From: Bacillota bacterium
Lineage (GTDB): Bacteria; Bacillota; Clostridia; Lachnospirales; Lachnospiraceae
Length of the DNA: 43,121 nucleotides
NCBI GenBank assembly: GCA_029779695.1
Contig: JAKPAB010000170.1
Span: 1 to 43,121 of the forward strand
Direction of reading: 5' to 3'
Position numbers and translations under genes: made by a program. Of the stretch, positions 25,751-34,772 are shown piece by piece. Within the stretch, counting starts at the first letter, position 1, and each line of letters starts with the position of its first letter. The notes under the pieces are model-generated. The model searched no databases, had not been told where the DNA came from, and worked only from the letters and a program-made list of their open reading frames with translations.

Positions 25751-26629
25751 CTAGAGAACGTTCTCCGGACGGTTATCAATGATATCAGGTTCAGTGATCT
25801 TCTTAAATAAAACGATTCCGATGTAGCTGCCGCACATAGATATCAGAAGAGCCAAACAGAATAGAGCGGGGTTTCCGGATACAACACTGGTAAGGCTGGA
25901 TGCCAGACCTGAAACTGAGTTGAAAACAATATGCAGGATTATAGTTGCCAATAGGTTACCGGTACGTTCTCTTATATATCCAAGAGCCAGACCTAAGAGA
26001 AATGCGTATACACCCTGGATCAGGTTCATGTGGATCAATCCGAAAAGAGCTGCCTGGATCACATTTGCGGTCCAGAAACTCAGGTTTTTACGAAGGATAG
26101 AATATGTAGCACCACGGAAGGTCATTTCTTCAACAATGGGACCGAGGATCAATGCATATATGATCATAGAAACACTCAATGAACTACCGGATAATCCGGC
26201 CTGCTCGATCAGCTTGGAATAAAATTCACCGGCCTTTGGCATAAGTACCATGAGAAATTCTGCGATATAATTAGTGAATATCTGAAACATTATACCCATA
26301 AACAAAAGAGTGGGAATCATCCATTTCTTGAGGACCTTGGGACTGGCGGAGACTTTGACGCCGGAATTCTTATTAAGAGACTTGATCCAGAGATACATAA
26401 CGATAAAAGTGCCAATTCCATACATCAGATAAATAGATGGGGATTTAGCTATTGTTTTAGTATATGAAGCACATTTATCATAGAAGTCATTCATGGAACT
26501 GAAGTGGCTGGTATATATGCAGAAAGCAAAACCAAAAACTTCTATGAAAGTTGCAGCAACAGATCCTATAGTTGCTAATACAAGGGTAGGAAGTATTCCT
26601 TTTAAAATAGTCGTGATTCGATTACTCAT
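25751..26629 (-). CDS. CPBP-family intramembrane metalloprotease
   Basis: From ATG 26629 (MSNRITTILKGILPT; AGAGGA upstream) the protein has 292 residues and about seven hydrophobic segments. The CPBP (CAAX protease/bacteriocin-processing) motifs are in place: EEMTFRG (Glu167, Glu168, Arg172), His200 in LFGLIHMN, and HIVFN (His233, Asn237). Such enzymes cleave within membranes or contribute to bacteriocin immunity; no bacteriocin genes are nearby. The frame could extend to 26737, but that would reach into the dnaE promoter region and lacks a site. It is divergent from dnaE with 137 bases between starts. Confidence 0.92.
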   Translation of the reverse strand: MSNRITTILKGILPTLVLATIGSVAATFIEVFGFAFCIYTSHFSSMNDFYDKCASYTKTIAKSPSIYLMYGIGTFIVMYLWIKSLNKNSGVKVSASPKVLKKWMIPTLLFMGIMFQIFTNYIAEFLMVLMPKAGEFYSKLIEQAGLSGSSLSVSMIIYALILGPIVEEMTFRGATYSILRKNLSFWTANVIQAALFGLIHMNLIQGVYAFLLGLALGYIRERTGNLLATIILHIVFNSVSGLASSLTSVVSGNPALFCLALLISMCGSYIGIVLFKKITEPDIIDNRPENVL

Positions 26630-26766
26630 AAATGTTTTCCTCTTTTCATTAAATAACATGCTTTGTAATGTTATCATTTTTCTATGTTTTGTACAATTGA
26701 AAAAGCCACCAAGCTTTGCTAATATATATAGGAACACAGGTTCGCGGAAATCGAAAGAAGGATATA

Positions 26767-29700
26767 ATGAGCTTTGCCCATTTACATACCCATACAGAGT
26801 TCAGTATTCTCGATGGGTCAAATAAAATAAAGGATTATGTCAGAAGGGTCAAGGCTCTGGGAATGAACTCAGCGGCGATTACAGATCATGGCGTAATGTA
26901 CGGAGTGATCGATTTTTATAAAGAGTGCAAGGCTAATGACATCAATCCTGTATTGGGATGCGAAGTTTATGTATCTCCAGGTTCTAGGTTTGACAGAGAG
27001 GTCTCCAATGGAGATGACAGATATTATCATCTTATTCTCTTGGCTGAGAATAATGTTGGATATCAAAATCTGATAAAGATAGTCTCAACAGGATTCATAG
27101 ATGGATTTTATTACAAGCCAAGAGTAGATATAGAGACACTTGAGAAATATCATGAGGGCATAATATGCCTGTCAGCCTGCCTGGCAGGACAGCTGCCGAG
27201 AGCAATTGTCAGAGGTAAATATGCCGAGGCAAAAGAGATTGCCCTACAATATCAGAATATATTTGGAGAAGGTAATTATTTCATGGAACTTCAGGACCAT
27301 GGGATACCGGATCAGAAAAAAGTTATCCAGGGTCTTCTGCAGCTTCATCAGGAAACTGGTATTCCGCTTGTAGCCACCAATGACTGCCACTATACGCTTC
27401 CGGAGGATTGTGAGCCCCACGATATACTTTTATGTATACAGACCAATAAAAAGGTCTATGATACAGATAGAATGCGTTATGAGGGCGGTCAGTTCTATGT
27501 CAAATCAGAAGATGAGATGCGAGGACTGTTTTCATATATTCCGGAAGCAATTGACAATACTCAGAAAATCTCCGACAGGTGTAATGTAGAAATAGAATTT
27601 GGTAATACCAAATTGCCGCATTTTGAGGTTCCGGAAGGATATGACAGCTGGACCTATCTAAATAAATTATGCGATGACGGACTTATAAACAGATATGGTG
27701 ACAGCGCCGAAGAGCATCGTCCCAGACTGAACTATGAGCTGGGAGTAATAAAGACTATGGGATATGTGGATTACTTCCTGATAGTTTGGGATTTTATCAA
27801 TTTTGCCAGGACTCATGGAATACCGGTAGGACCGGGGCGAGGAAGTGCTGCAGGCAGCCTCGTGAGCTACACAACAGGGATCACAGATATCGATCCTATC
27901 AGATATAGCTTGCTATTTGAGCGTTTTTTGAACCCGGAACGTGTATCTATGCCGGATATAGACGTAGACTTCGATTATGAGAGAAGAAGCGAAGTCATTG
28001 AGTATGTCATTGATAAATATGGTAAGGACAGCGTCACCCAGATCGTAACCTTCGGCACTATGAAGGCCAGAGGCGTCATAAGAGACGTAGGACGAGTACT
28101 CGATCTTCCATATTCTTTTTGCGATTCTATCGCCAAAAATATACCGAATGAGCTTGGAATAACTATAGATAAGGCTCTGGAGATGAATCCGGTACTTAGA
28201 AAAAGCTATGATGAGGATGAAAATGTCCATAGGCTCATAGATACGGCTAAGAGGCTGGAGGGACTTCCAAGAAACACTTCAATGCATGCCGCAGGAGTGG
28301 TTATTTCCCAGGAGCCGATGTATGAGTACGTTCCCCTGGCAAGAGCGCAGGATGGGACCTTAGTCACCCAGTATACAATGACTACGATAGAAGAACTGGG
28401 ACTTCTCAAAATGGATTTTTTGGGACTGAGGACTCTTACTGTTATAAATGATGCCATTGAACTGGCCAATAAGAGGGACGACGTAGATATCAGCGTGTCG
28501 GGAATGACTTATGATGATTCCAAGGTATTTGAGCTGATCGGTTCGGGAAGAACCGAGGGAATATTCCAGTTGGAAAGTGCCGGAATGAAGGGATTCATGA
28601 AGGAACTGAAACCGAATTCCCTAGAGGATGTAATAGCCGGTATCTCACTATACAGACCGGGTCCTATGGATTTTATACCTGCTTATATCAGAGGAAAAAA
28701 CGATGCAAACTCTATAACATATGATTGCCCTGAGCTAGAACCAATATTGTCTCCAACTTATGGATGTATCGTATATCAGGAACAGGTAATGCAGATCGTA
28801 AGAGATCTGGCCGGATATTCAATGGGCAGGTCCGATCTGGTCCGTCGAGCCATGAGTAAGAAAAAGACTTATGTAATGGAGCAGGAGAGAAAGAACTTTA
28901 TATATGGCAATCCGGATGAAAACGTGCCGGGCTGTGTATCAAAGGGAATAGATCCTGAAGTAGCAAGTAAAATATATGATGACATGATAGACTTTGCTAA
29001 ATATGCATTTAATAAGTCTCATGCGGCTTGCTATGCTGTGGTTGCATATCAGACAGCCTTTTTGAAATTGTATTATCCCGGTGAGTTCATGGCTGCACTT
29101 ATGACATCAGTTTTGGATAATACTTCCAAAGTGGCATCATATATAGTTGTCTGCAGACAGCTGGGACTATCGGTTCTTCCGCCGGATATTAATGCAGGAG
29201 AAGGTAAATTCACGGTTACAGACGATGGAATAAGGTATGGAATGTATGCAATCAAGAATCTGGGACGACCGGTGGTTGATGGAATCGTAAAAGAGAGAGA
29301 AGAACGGGGAGAATATAGATCACTTCAGGAATTTCTGGAGAGAACAGGTTCCCTGGTCAATAAAAGAGCGGTAGAGAATCTGATCAAGGCCGGAGCTACT
29401 GATTGCCTAGAGGGTAATCGCAGACAGAAGGTTCATATATACCCGGCTATAATGGATAAGGCAGCCAAGGATATGAAGGACTCTGTCTCAGGACAGATGA
29501 GCCTGTTTGATTTTACCGATGCAAATGGTAAAAAAGCCTTTGCTATCAATTTTCCTGAAGTTCCGGAATTTGATAAAAGAGATAAGCTGGCTTTTGAAAA
29601 AGCAGTTATAGGAATATATGTAAGTGGTCATCCTTTAGAGGACGATATGGATTTCATGGAGAAAAACGTTACTGCCCAGTCTATTGATTTTCAGTTAGAT

Positions 29701-30243
29701 GAGGAAGGACAGGTCAATGTCGATGACAATTCCTATGTAACCATTGGAGGAATAATAAGTTCTGTAAATGTTAAATTTACAAAGAACAATCAGGCTATGG
29801 CATTTCTGACACTTGAAGATATGGTTGGTGATGTGGAGATCATAGTATTCCCGAGAGACTATGAGAAAAACAGGGAACTGATAGAAGAGGACAGAAAGGT
29901 ACTTATCCGTGGTAAGGTCAGCGTGGAAGAGGATAAGGATGCCAAAATCATTTGTCAGAATATGATGGCATTTGAATCGGCACCAAGGGATCTGTGGATC
30001 AGATTCCCGGATAGAGAAAAATATATATCATTTGAAAGTGAGATAAACGGTATAGAACCTGATCCGGATGGATATGATACCTTGATCGTCTATCTGGAAA
30101 AGGAAAAGGAAAAGAAGGTTCTGCCTCGTAGATATTGTATATCAAGAGATAGGCTTAGAATGGATCAGATAAGTGCTTTATTTGGTGAAAAAAATATCAA
30201 AGTAGTAGAAAAGCATGTTGAATTCAGGGCTCAAAGAGCGTAA
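26767..30243 (+). CDS. dnaE: DNA polymerase III alpha subunit, DnaE type
   Basis: The start is ATG 26767 (MSFAHLHTHTEFSILDGSN; AGAAGGA upstream), giving 1158 residues. The N-terminal PHP domain begins with HLHTHTEFS and continues with ITDHGVMYG. The polymerase core carries GPGRGSAAGSLVSY and the catalytic PDIDVDFDYERR (Asp397, Asp399). A C-terminal OB-fold (VTIGGIISSVNVKFTKN...) follows the helix-hairpin-helix region. It synthesises DNA at the replication fork; Firmicutes usually also have PolC. No intein is present. pfkA follows after 38 bases, a pairing common in Firmicutes, so the two are probably co-transcribed. Confidence 0.97.
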   Translation: MSFAHLHTHTEFSILDGSNKIKDYVRRVKALGMNSAAITDHGVMYGVIDFYKECKANDINPVLGCEVYVSPGSRFDREVSNGDDRYYHLILLAENNVGYQNLIKIVSTGFIDGFYYKPRVDIETLEKYHEGIICLSACLAGQLPRAIVRGKYAEAKEIALQYQNIFGEGNYFMELQDHGIPDQKKVIQGLLQLHQETGIPLVATNDCHYTLPEDCEPHDILLCIQTNKKVYDTDRMRYEGGQFYVKSEDEMRGLFSYIPEAIDNTQKISDRCNVEIEFGNTKLPHFEVPEGYDSWTYLNKLCDDGLINRYGDSAEEHRPRLNYELGVIKTMGYVDYFLIVWDFINFARTHGIPVGPGRGSAAGSLVSYTTGITDIDPIRYSLLFERFLNPERVSMPDIDVDFDYERRSEVIEYVIDKYGKDSVTQIVTFGTMKARGVIRDVGRVLDLPYSFCDSIAKNIPNELGITIDKALEMNPVLRKSYDEDENVHRLIDTAKRLEGLPRNTSMHAAGVVISQEPMYEYVPLARAQDGTLVTQYTMTTIEELGLLKMDFLGLRTLTVINDAIELANKRDDVDISVSGMTYDDSKVFELIGSGRTEGIFQLESAGMKGFMKELKPNSLEDVIAGISLYRPGPMDFIPAYIRGKNDANSITYDCPELEPILSPTYGCIVYQEQVMQIVRDLAGYSMGRSDLVRRAMSKKKTYVMEQERKNFIYGNPDENVPGCVSKGIDPEVASKIYDDMIDFAKYAFNKSHAACYAVVAYQTAFLKLYYPGEFMAALMTSVLDNTSKVASYIVVCRQLGLSVLPPDINAGEGKFTVTDDGIRYGMYAIKNLGRPVVDGIVKEREERGEYRSLQEFLERTGSLVNKRAVENLIKAGATDCLEGNRRQKVHIYPAIMDKAAKDMKDSVSGQMSLFDFTDANGKKAFAINFPEVPEFDKRDKLAFEKAVIGIYVSGHPLEDDMDFMEKNVTAQSIDFQLDEEGQVNVDDNSYVTIGGIISSVNVKFTKNNQAMAFLTLEDMVGDVEIIVFPRDYEKNRELIEEDRKVLIRGKVSVEEDKDAKIICQNMMAFESAPRDLWIRFPDREKYISFESEINGIEPDPDGYDTLIVYLEKEKEKKVLPRRYCISRDRLRMDQISALFGEKNIKVVEKHVEFRAQRA

Positions 30244-30281
30244 TATATAACGAGAAAAAAGTAATCATTGGAGGAAAAGTT

Positions 30282-31256
30282 ATGGGAGAAAAAGCAAAAA
30301 GAATTGGCGTTCTCACCAGTGGCGGAGATGCACCAGGAATGAATGCAGCAATTAGAGCGGTTGTTCGCCAGGGACTGACGAGAGGACTTGAAGTATACGG
30401 AATTCATCGTGGATTCGCAGGCCTCCTCCAGGAAGAGATGGAACCTATGGATGCGCATAGTGTTTCAGATATAATCTCACGAGGCGGAACTATTCTTCAG
30501 ACAGCACGTTGCCTGGAATTCTTACAGGAAGAATACCAGCAGAAAGCAGCCGATATTTGTAGAAAACATGGACTTGATGCAGTTGTAACCATCGGAGGTG
30601 ATGGATCATATAAGGGATCTAGAAACCTGAAAAATCATGGTATCAATACAATGAGTATGCCTGGAACAATCGATCTTGATGTTGCATCTACGGAATATAC
30701 AATTGGTTTTGACACAGCTGTTAATACAGCAATGGAAGCCATTGATAAGATCCGTGATACATCAACATCACATGAGAGATGTTCAATTGTTGAGGTTATG
30801 GGCCGTGGAGCAGGATTTATCGCACTTTGGTGTGGAATTGCCAACGGAGCCGAGGATGTTCTTCTTCCTGAGGAGTATGATTATGATGAACAGAAACTGG
30901 TCAATCATATAATCGCAGGACGTAAAAAGGGCAAACAGCATCATCTTATTATTAATGCCGAGGGAATCGGTCATTCATCATCAATGGCTAAGCGTATCGA
31001 GGCAGCTACAGGAATTGAGACAAGAGCCACTATTCTAGGATACATGCAGCGTGGTGGTAATCCTACAGCTAAGGACAGAGTATATGCTTCTACTATGGGA
31101 GCTATGGCTGTCGATCTCATCTGTGAGGGACAGCAGCAGAGAGTAGTATGTTATAGAGGCGGTCAGTTTGTTCATACAGATCTTGACGAAGCCCTTGCTA
31201 TGGAAAAGAAGGTAGATTCTTACCAGCTTGAACTATGCAAGACACTTTCTAACTAG
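30282..31256 (+). CDS. pfkA: 6-phosphofructokinase, ATP-dependent type
   Basis: The 324-residue enzyme phosphorylates fructose-6-phosphate, the committed step of glycolysis. It has the ATP site GVLTSGGDAPGMNAA (9-23), GGDGS (105-109), and PGTID (127-131), followed by the substrate segment HERCSIVEVMGRGAG. Gly107 and Gly128, rather than Asp and Lys, indicate ATP rather than pyrophosphate as donor. The catalytic Asp131 and Asp133 are kept, but the usual TIDND is TIDLD and the next residues are VASTEYTIGF instead of IxGTDYTIGF. ATG 30282 has a TGGAGG site. Confidence 0.95.
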   Translation: MGEKAKRIGVLTSGGDAPGMNAAIRAVVRQGLTRGLEVYGIHRGFAGLLQEEMEPMDAHSVSDIISRGGTILQTARCLEFLQEEYQQKAADICRKHGLDAVVTIGGDGSYKGSRNLKNHGINTMSMPGTIDLDVASTEYTIGFDTAVNTAMEAIDKIRDTSTSHERCSIVEVMGRGAGFIALWCGIANGAEDVLLPEEYDYDEQKLVNHIIAGRKKGKQHHLIINAEGIGHSSSMAKRIEAATGIETRATILGYMQRGGNPTAKDRVYASTMGAMAVDLICEGQQQRVVCYRGGQFVHTDLDEALAMEKKVDSYQLELCKTLSN

Positions 31257-31289
31257 CATATAATCTGACATAATTATTTGAATGTATGA

Positions 31290-31324
31290 TGAACCGGAGT
31301 CTGTTTGGCCCCGGTTCAATTTAT
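31290..31324 (+). terminator. Possible terminator of dnaE-pfkA
   Basis: TGAACCGG (31290-31297) and CCGGTTCA (31311-31318) form an 8-bp stem followed by ATTTATG, a poor T-tract. Placement 34 bases after pfkA supports a terminator; strength is doubtful. Confidence 0.5.
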
Positions 31325-31402
31325 GTAAAGGTCTAGCATAGCCACTATAATTTTGCTTTTTTAGAACTAAAAAATAGGAAAATGAAACATTTTGAGGAAA
31401 AT

Positions 31403-32263
31403 ATGATTACATCGGTTCAGAATTCAAAAGTTAAAAATATAATTAAGCTTTTGACCAAGAAAAAAGAGAGACAGGAGCAGAAACTATTTGTTCAAGAGGG
31501 ACTTCGCTTTGTTCAAGAGACTCCTCATAAACTCTTGCGGGAGATATATGTCTCAGAAAGCTTCTTGTCAGATGAAGCTAAGAGAAAAGATCTGGAAAAG
31601 GGCCTGGATACAAGACTTCCAATGCCAATGGATGAAACCGATGGAATGATGGAGATTTTGCTATCGGATGGCAATACAGCACTTTTTTCCACGGTGACGG
31701 ATGAGGTCATGAAAAAAATGACTGATACTGAGACTCCCCAGGGCGTTTGTGCAGTTTCAAAGATGCCTTCGTATTCTTTGGACGATATCCTAGAGACCAC
31801 ACCGACGCAGATCCTAATTTTAGAGGATATTCAAGACCCAGGTAATCTGGGTACTATGATCAGAACAGCAGAGGGATCCGGAACAACAGGTATAATCATG
31901 ACAAAAAATACAGTAGATATTTTTTCGCCGAAGGCTTCAAGAGCTACTATGGGAAGCTTGTTCAGGGTGCCTTTTACAGTGACGGATAATCTCACAGATA
32001 CCCTGAAAGAACTGAAAATAAGAGGCGTTAAAACCTATGCGGCATATTTAGGCGGAGAAAAAGCTTATTTAGATATAGATTGTAAGAAAAGCGTAGCGTT
32101 TTTGATAGGAAATGAGGGAAACGGGCTTAAGCCTGATACTGCGGCTATGGCGGATGAGATTATTTTAATCCCTATGGAGGGACAACTCGAATCCCTAAAT
32201 GCTGCAATGGCAGCGGGAATATTGATGTATGAGTCACATAGACAGAGGTGGAGTGAAAATTGA
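31403..32263 (+). CDS. SpoU/TrmH-family RNA 2'-O-methyltransferase
   Basis: From ATG 31403 (MITSVQNSKVKNIIKLLTKK; TGAGG upstream) the product has 286 residues; an ATG at 31382 is an alternative start. The N-terminal about 95 residues are the L30e-like RNA substrate-binding domain (FVQEGLRFVQE). The C-terminal SPOUT domain has LEDIQDPGNLGTMIRTAEG, FLIGNEGNGLKP and IPMEGQLESLNAAMAAGILMYE, the three family motifs that form the trefoil-knot SAM site. It methylates ribose in rRNA or tRNA; the target is not defined. The stop overlaps the next gene's TTG start by two bases. Confidence 0.93.
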   Translation: MITSVQNSKVKNIIKLLTKKKERQEQKLFVQEGLRFVQETPHKLLREIYVSESFLSDEAKRKDLEKGLDTRLPMPMDETDGMMEILLSDGNTALFSTVTDEVMKKMTDTETPQGVCAVSKMPSYSLDDILETTPTQILILEDIQDPGNLGTMIRTAEGSGTTGIIMTKNTVDIFSPKASRATMGSLFRVPFTVTDNLTDTLKELKIRGVKTYAAYLGGEKAYLDIDCKKSVAFLIGNEGNGLKPDTAAMADEIILIPMEGQLESLNAAMAAGILMYESHRQRWSEN

Positions 32264-32523
32264 GGATTTGGTTTAAAGAGTGGACAGACAACCACATGAT
32301 ACGGGATATGGTAGTAGAGGATAACAGTGCCGATACCAGAACCAAAAAAGTATTTCATGCAGTGGATAAGGTGTGTTACGAATTCGATCTATCACATCCA
32401 ACATGGCTGGATGCTACTATTAAGGACTTTAAAAGACACTCCAAGGCCAGATTCACTTCTGATTGCTTTCAAGAGGACATAGATTTTGATTATCTGGAGA
32501 TTCATGTCTTGGATGAGGACTAA
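32260..32523 (+). CDS. Small conserved-looking protein coupled to the RNA methyltransferase
   Basis: The 87-residue frame starts at TTG 32260, overlapping the TGA stop of the methyltransferase (TTGA). GGTGGAG just upstream is a suitable ribosome binding site. The product is acidic with aromatic residues (MRIWFKEWTDNHMIRDMVVED, WLDATIKDFKRHSKARFTSD) and has no signal or membrane segment. I do not recognise it. The overlap suggests translational coupling and perhaps a partner role with the methyltransferase; that is inference. Confidence 0.7.
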   Translation: MRIWFKEWTDNHMIRDMVVEDNSADTRTKKVFHAVDKVCYEFDLSHPTWLDATIKDFKRHSKARFTSDCFQEDIDFDYLEIHVLDED

Positions 32524-32650
32524 ATATATTTTTATTTAGATGTTGTAGATACTGAATGAAAACTAAAAATATGCTTTTGTTTAGATACTAAGTGCTGTTC
32601 TAGTATAAAGAAAATTTAATGTTTAGCCGACAGCAAAATATCAAGCATAG

Positions 32651-32659
32651 TGGTATAAT
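32651..32659 (+). promoter_or_regulatory. Extended -10 promoter of the first alarmone synthetase
   Basis: TGGTATAAT is an exact extended -10 (TGnTATAAT) 73 bases upstream of the TTG start; no good -35 is seen, as is allowed with an extended -10. The 209-base gap 32524-32732 holds nothing else I can identify. Confidence 0.6.
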
Positions 32660-32732
32660 ATTACGGTAATAAGTAGAAAAATTTTCGAAATGTTTTGGTA
32701 GGTTTATAACAAAGAGAAAAGAGGAATTAACT

Positions 32733-33503
32733 TTGACAGAACAGGATTATCTGGCTGAAGGTGTGGACTCTTGGAATTCTTTTATGCTTTTATATAATTC
32801 AGCATTAAAGGAAATGAGCACTAAGGTTGAAATATTGAATGACGAATTTAAGCATGTGCATCAGTACAATCCCATTGAATACGTCAAGCAGAGGATCAAG
32901 ACGCCAGACAGTATTGTAAAGAAGTTGAAGAGAAATGGATATCAGACTTCTATAGAGAATATGGTAAGATACGTCAACGATGTGGCTGGGATTCGAATAG
33001 TATGTTCTTTTACATCGGATATATATATGTTAGCAGATATGATCGGACGACAGAATGATATCACTGTGGTATCTATTAAGGACTATATCAAAAATCCGAA
33101 GGAAAGCGGATATAAGAGCTATCATATGATAGTGACGATTCCCATTTTCCTTTCGGATCGTTGTGTGGATACCAAGGTTGAGATCCAGATAAGAACATTG
33201 GCAATGGATTTTTGGGCTAATCTGGAACATAAGATATATTACAAATTTGAGGGAAATGCTCCAGAGTACATCAGTAGAGATCTCAGGGAATGCAGTGCCA
33301 TTGTATCTATGCTGGATGCCAAGATGCTGTCACTAAATGAAGCAATATTAGAGGCAAAGCGAGAAAATGGTGATAATGTAAGCGAAGAAATCAATATGGA
33401 TGAGACGATACAGGCTAAATCCGAGGATCAGATCAGTTATTTGAAGGAGTTCAAGGCAGCGGAAGAACTTAAGGAAAGAACACAAAAAATGTCCAAATCC
33501 TGA
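32733..33503 (+). CDS. Small alarmone synthetase (RelA/SpoT synthetase domain only)
   Basis: The 256-residue protein makes (p)ppGpp from GTP/GDP and ATP in the stringent response. Motifs are Y50VKQRIKTPDS (basic ATP-binding strand), VNDVAGIRIVCSF (metal-binding Asp83), G126YKSYH131, E150IQIRT155, and W161ANLEH166. It lacks the HD hydrolase domain and the TGS/ACT regions of long Rel proteins, so it is a stand-alone synthetase of the YjbM/YwaC (RelP/RelQ) kind. It has an extra helical C-terminus (from about 205). The start is TTG 32733, with GAGGA upstream. The sirtuin-like gene follows after about 90 bases. Confidence 0.93.
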   Translation: MTEQDYLAEGVDSWNSFMLLYNSALKEMSTKVEILNDEFKHVHQYNPIEYVKQRIKTPDSIVKKLKRNGYQTSIENMVRYVNDVAGIRIVCSFTSDIYMLADMIGRQNDITVVSIKDYIKNPKESGYKSYHMIVTIPIFLSDRCVDTKVEIQIRTLAMDFWANLEHKIYYKFEGNAPEYISRDLRECSAIVSMLDAKMLSLNEAILEAKRENGDNVSEEINMDETIQAKSEDQISYLKEFKAAEELKERTQKMSKS

Positions 33504-33594
33504 TCGGGATAATATATTTAATTATATGAATGGAATTATCTGAAGCGAATAATTACTGAAGAACAATGTAAAATCAATGATTGCAGAGGTGCCA

Positions 33595-34566
33595 ATGGAA
33601 TTTTACAATGTGGTAAAGGGAACTTCTGGGAGTTATTCCAGAAGTATTATGAGATTAAAGCATCATTTGATGGAAGATGATGCTGTAATTATTGGCGCAG
33701 GAAAGGGATTCGTAGAAGCTGCCGGAATCGGAACCGGAGATGCCACAGATTGTAATTGGGATTCTTTTAGAAGTAAGTTCTTTGATTTTACGGTTCAGTA
33801 TGGAATTCAAAATATTAAAATGGGAATGCTATATCCATTCTTGAAGCCGGAGGAACGATGGGCCTGGCTATCAAGAGTGATATGGTGGAAAAAATATGAA
33901 ACTGCAGAGTCTAAGGTATATCAGAAACTGAAAGAGATATTGCAAGATAAGGAATATTTTATAATCACATCAGAGCCGGATAATCTATTTGTCGAAAATG
34001 GATTTCCTCCTGAGAGGATATTTGAGACTGAAGGCAGTTACAGCAAGTTTCAGTGCGATGGGAAATGTGACTCTAATACATTTTTAAACAGGGAACAGGT
34101 AGAGGAAATGATGAAATCTCAGGGATTCGCCATTGGTCCGGTAGGTAATATGTATATTCCGGACGGTGTGGTCGCCAAGACATCTATTTCTAGTAATCTT
34201 ATACCGACATGCCCTATATGCGGTGGACATATTTCACCTAATATATCGATTGATAATGAGCTGGTTCATGATGACGATTACTATATTATGAATTCATTGT
34301 ATGATAATTTTCTAAAGAAATATGATGGAAAAAAGATTCTATTCCTGGAGCTTGGAGTGGAGAGAGAGTACGTTGAGGATATAAGGATCCCATTCTGGAA
34401 TATGGCTGGAAACAATCTGAAGGCAACATATGCCAGCATCAATCTGGACGGGACTTACTATCCGACTAACATGAAAGAGCGTTCTATTTTAATAGAAGGT
34501 GATATCAGGGTCGTGATCAAGAATCTGACACAGAATATCGAAAGAGCCGTTGAACCAACTTCATAA
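33595..34566 (+). CDS. Divergent sirtuin-like (SIR2 fold) protein
   Basis: From ATG 33595 (MEFYNVVKGTSG; AGAGGTG upstream) the product has 323 residues; ATG 33577 is an alternative. The SIR2 pattern is recognisable: VIIGAGKGFVEAAGI (GAG at 34-36) for NAD, then YFIITSEPDNLF (121-132) where sirtuins have TQNIDxLH, then RIFETEGSYSKFQC (to Cys154) where they have the catalytic HG. A zinc-like set follows (Cys154, Cys158, Cys206, Cys209 in CPICGG). The His position appears to be Glu146. The layout resembles class M sirtuins (SirTM), which ADP-ribosylate proteins and replace this His by Gln, but no macrodomain or lipoate-ligase gene is adjacent. Activity is therefore uncertain. The terminator at 34581 ends it. 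Confidence 0.8.
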   Translation: MEFYNVVKGTSGSYSRSIMRLKHHLMEDDAVIIGAGKGFVEAAGIGTGDATDCNWDSFRSKFFDFTVQYGIQNIKMGMLYPFLKPEERWAWLSRVIWWKKYETAESKVYQKLKEILQDKEYFIITSEPDNLFVENGFPPERIFETEGSYSKFQCDGKCDSNTFLNREQVEEMMKSQGFAIGPVGNMYIPDGVVAKTSISSNLIPTCPICGGHISPNISIDNELVHDDDYYIMNSLYDNFLKKYDGKKILFLELGVEREYVEDIRIPFWNMAGNNLKATYASINLDGTYYPTNMKERSILIEGDIRVVIKNLTQNIERAVEPTS

Positions 34567-34580
34567 TGCATATAATTATT

Positions 34581-34612
34581 AAATCGAGTAGTAAACCTAC
34601 TCGATTTTTATA
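34581..34612 (+). terminator. Rho-independent terminator
   Basis: An 11-bp perfect stem (34581-34591, AAATCGAGTAG; 34597-34607, CTACTCGATTT) with a 5-base loop and following T's lies 14 bases after the sirtuin-like gene. Confidence 0.85.
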
Positions 34613-34772
34613 AGTTATAAAACGTAAAGTTATTATAATTTTTAAACATATTGAAAATAAAGCTATATGTGTCTTAGTATGATAAAATATATCAGGAAAA
34701 AGATATAAGCGGTATTGGAATCATATAACCTGCGATAGGACAAGACCAAATAGGAAAAGAGAGAAAAAAGAG

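Noticed and set aside
26767-30243. Intein in dnaE
   Set aside because: Length and motif order are those of an uninterrupted DnaE.
34651-34683. TTGAAA and TATGAT as a promoter for the S9 peptidase
   Set aside because: The spacing is 21 bases, too long for a normal promoter.
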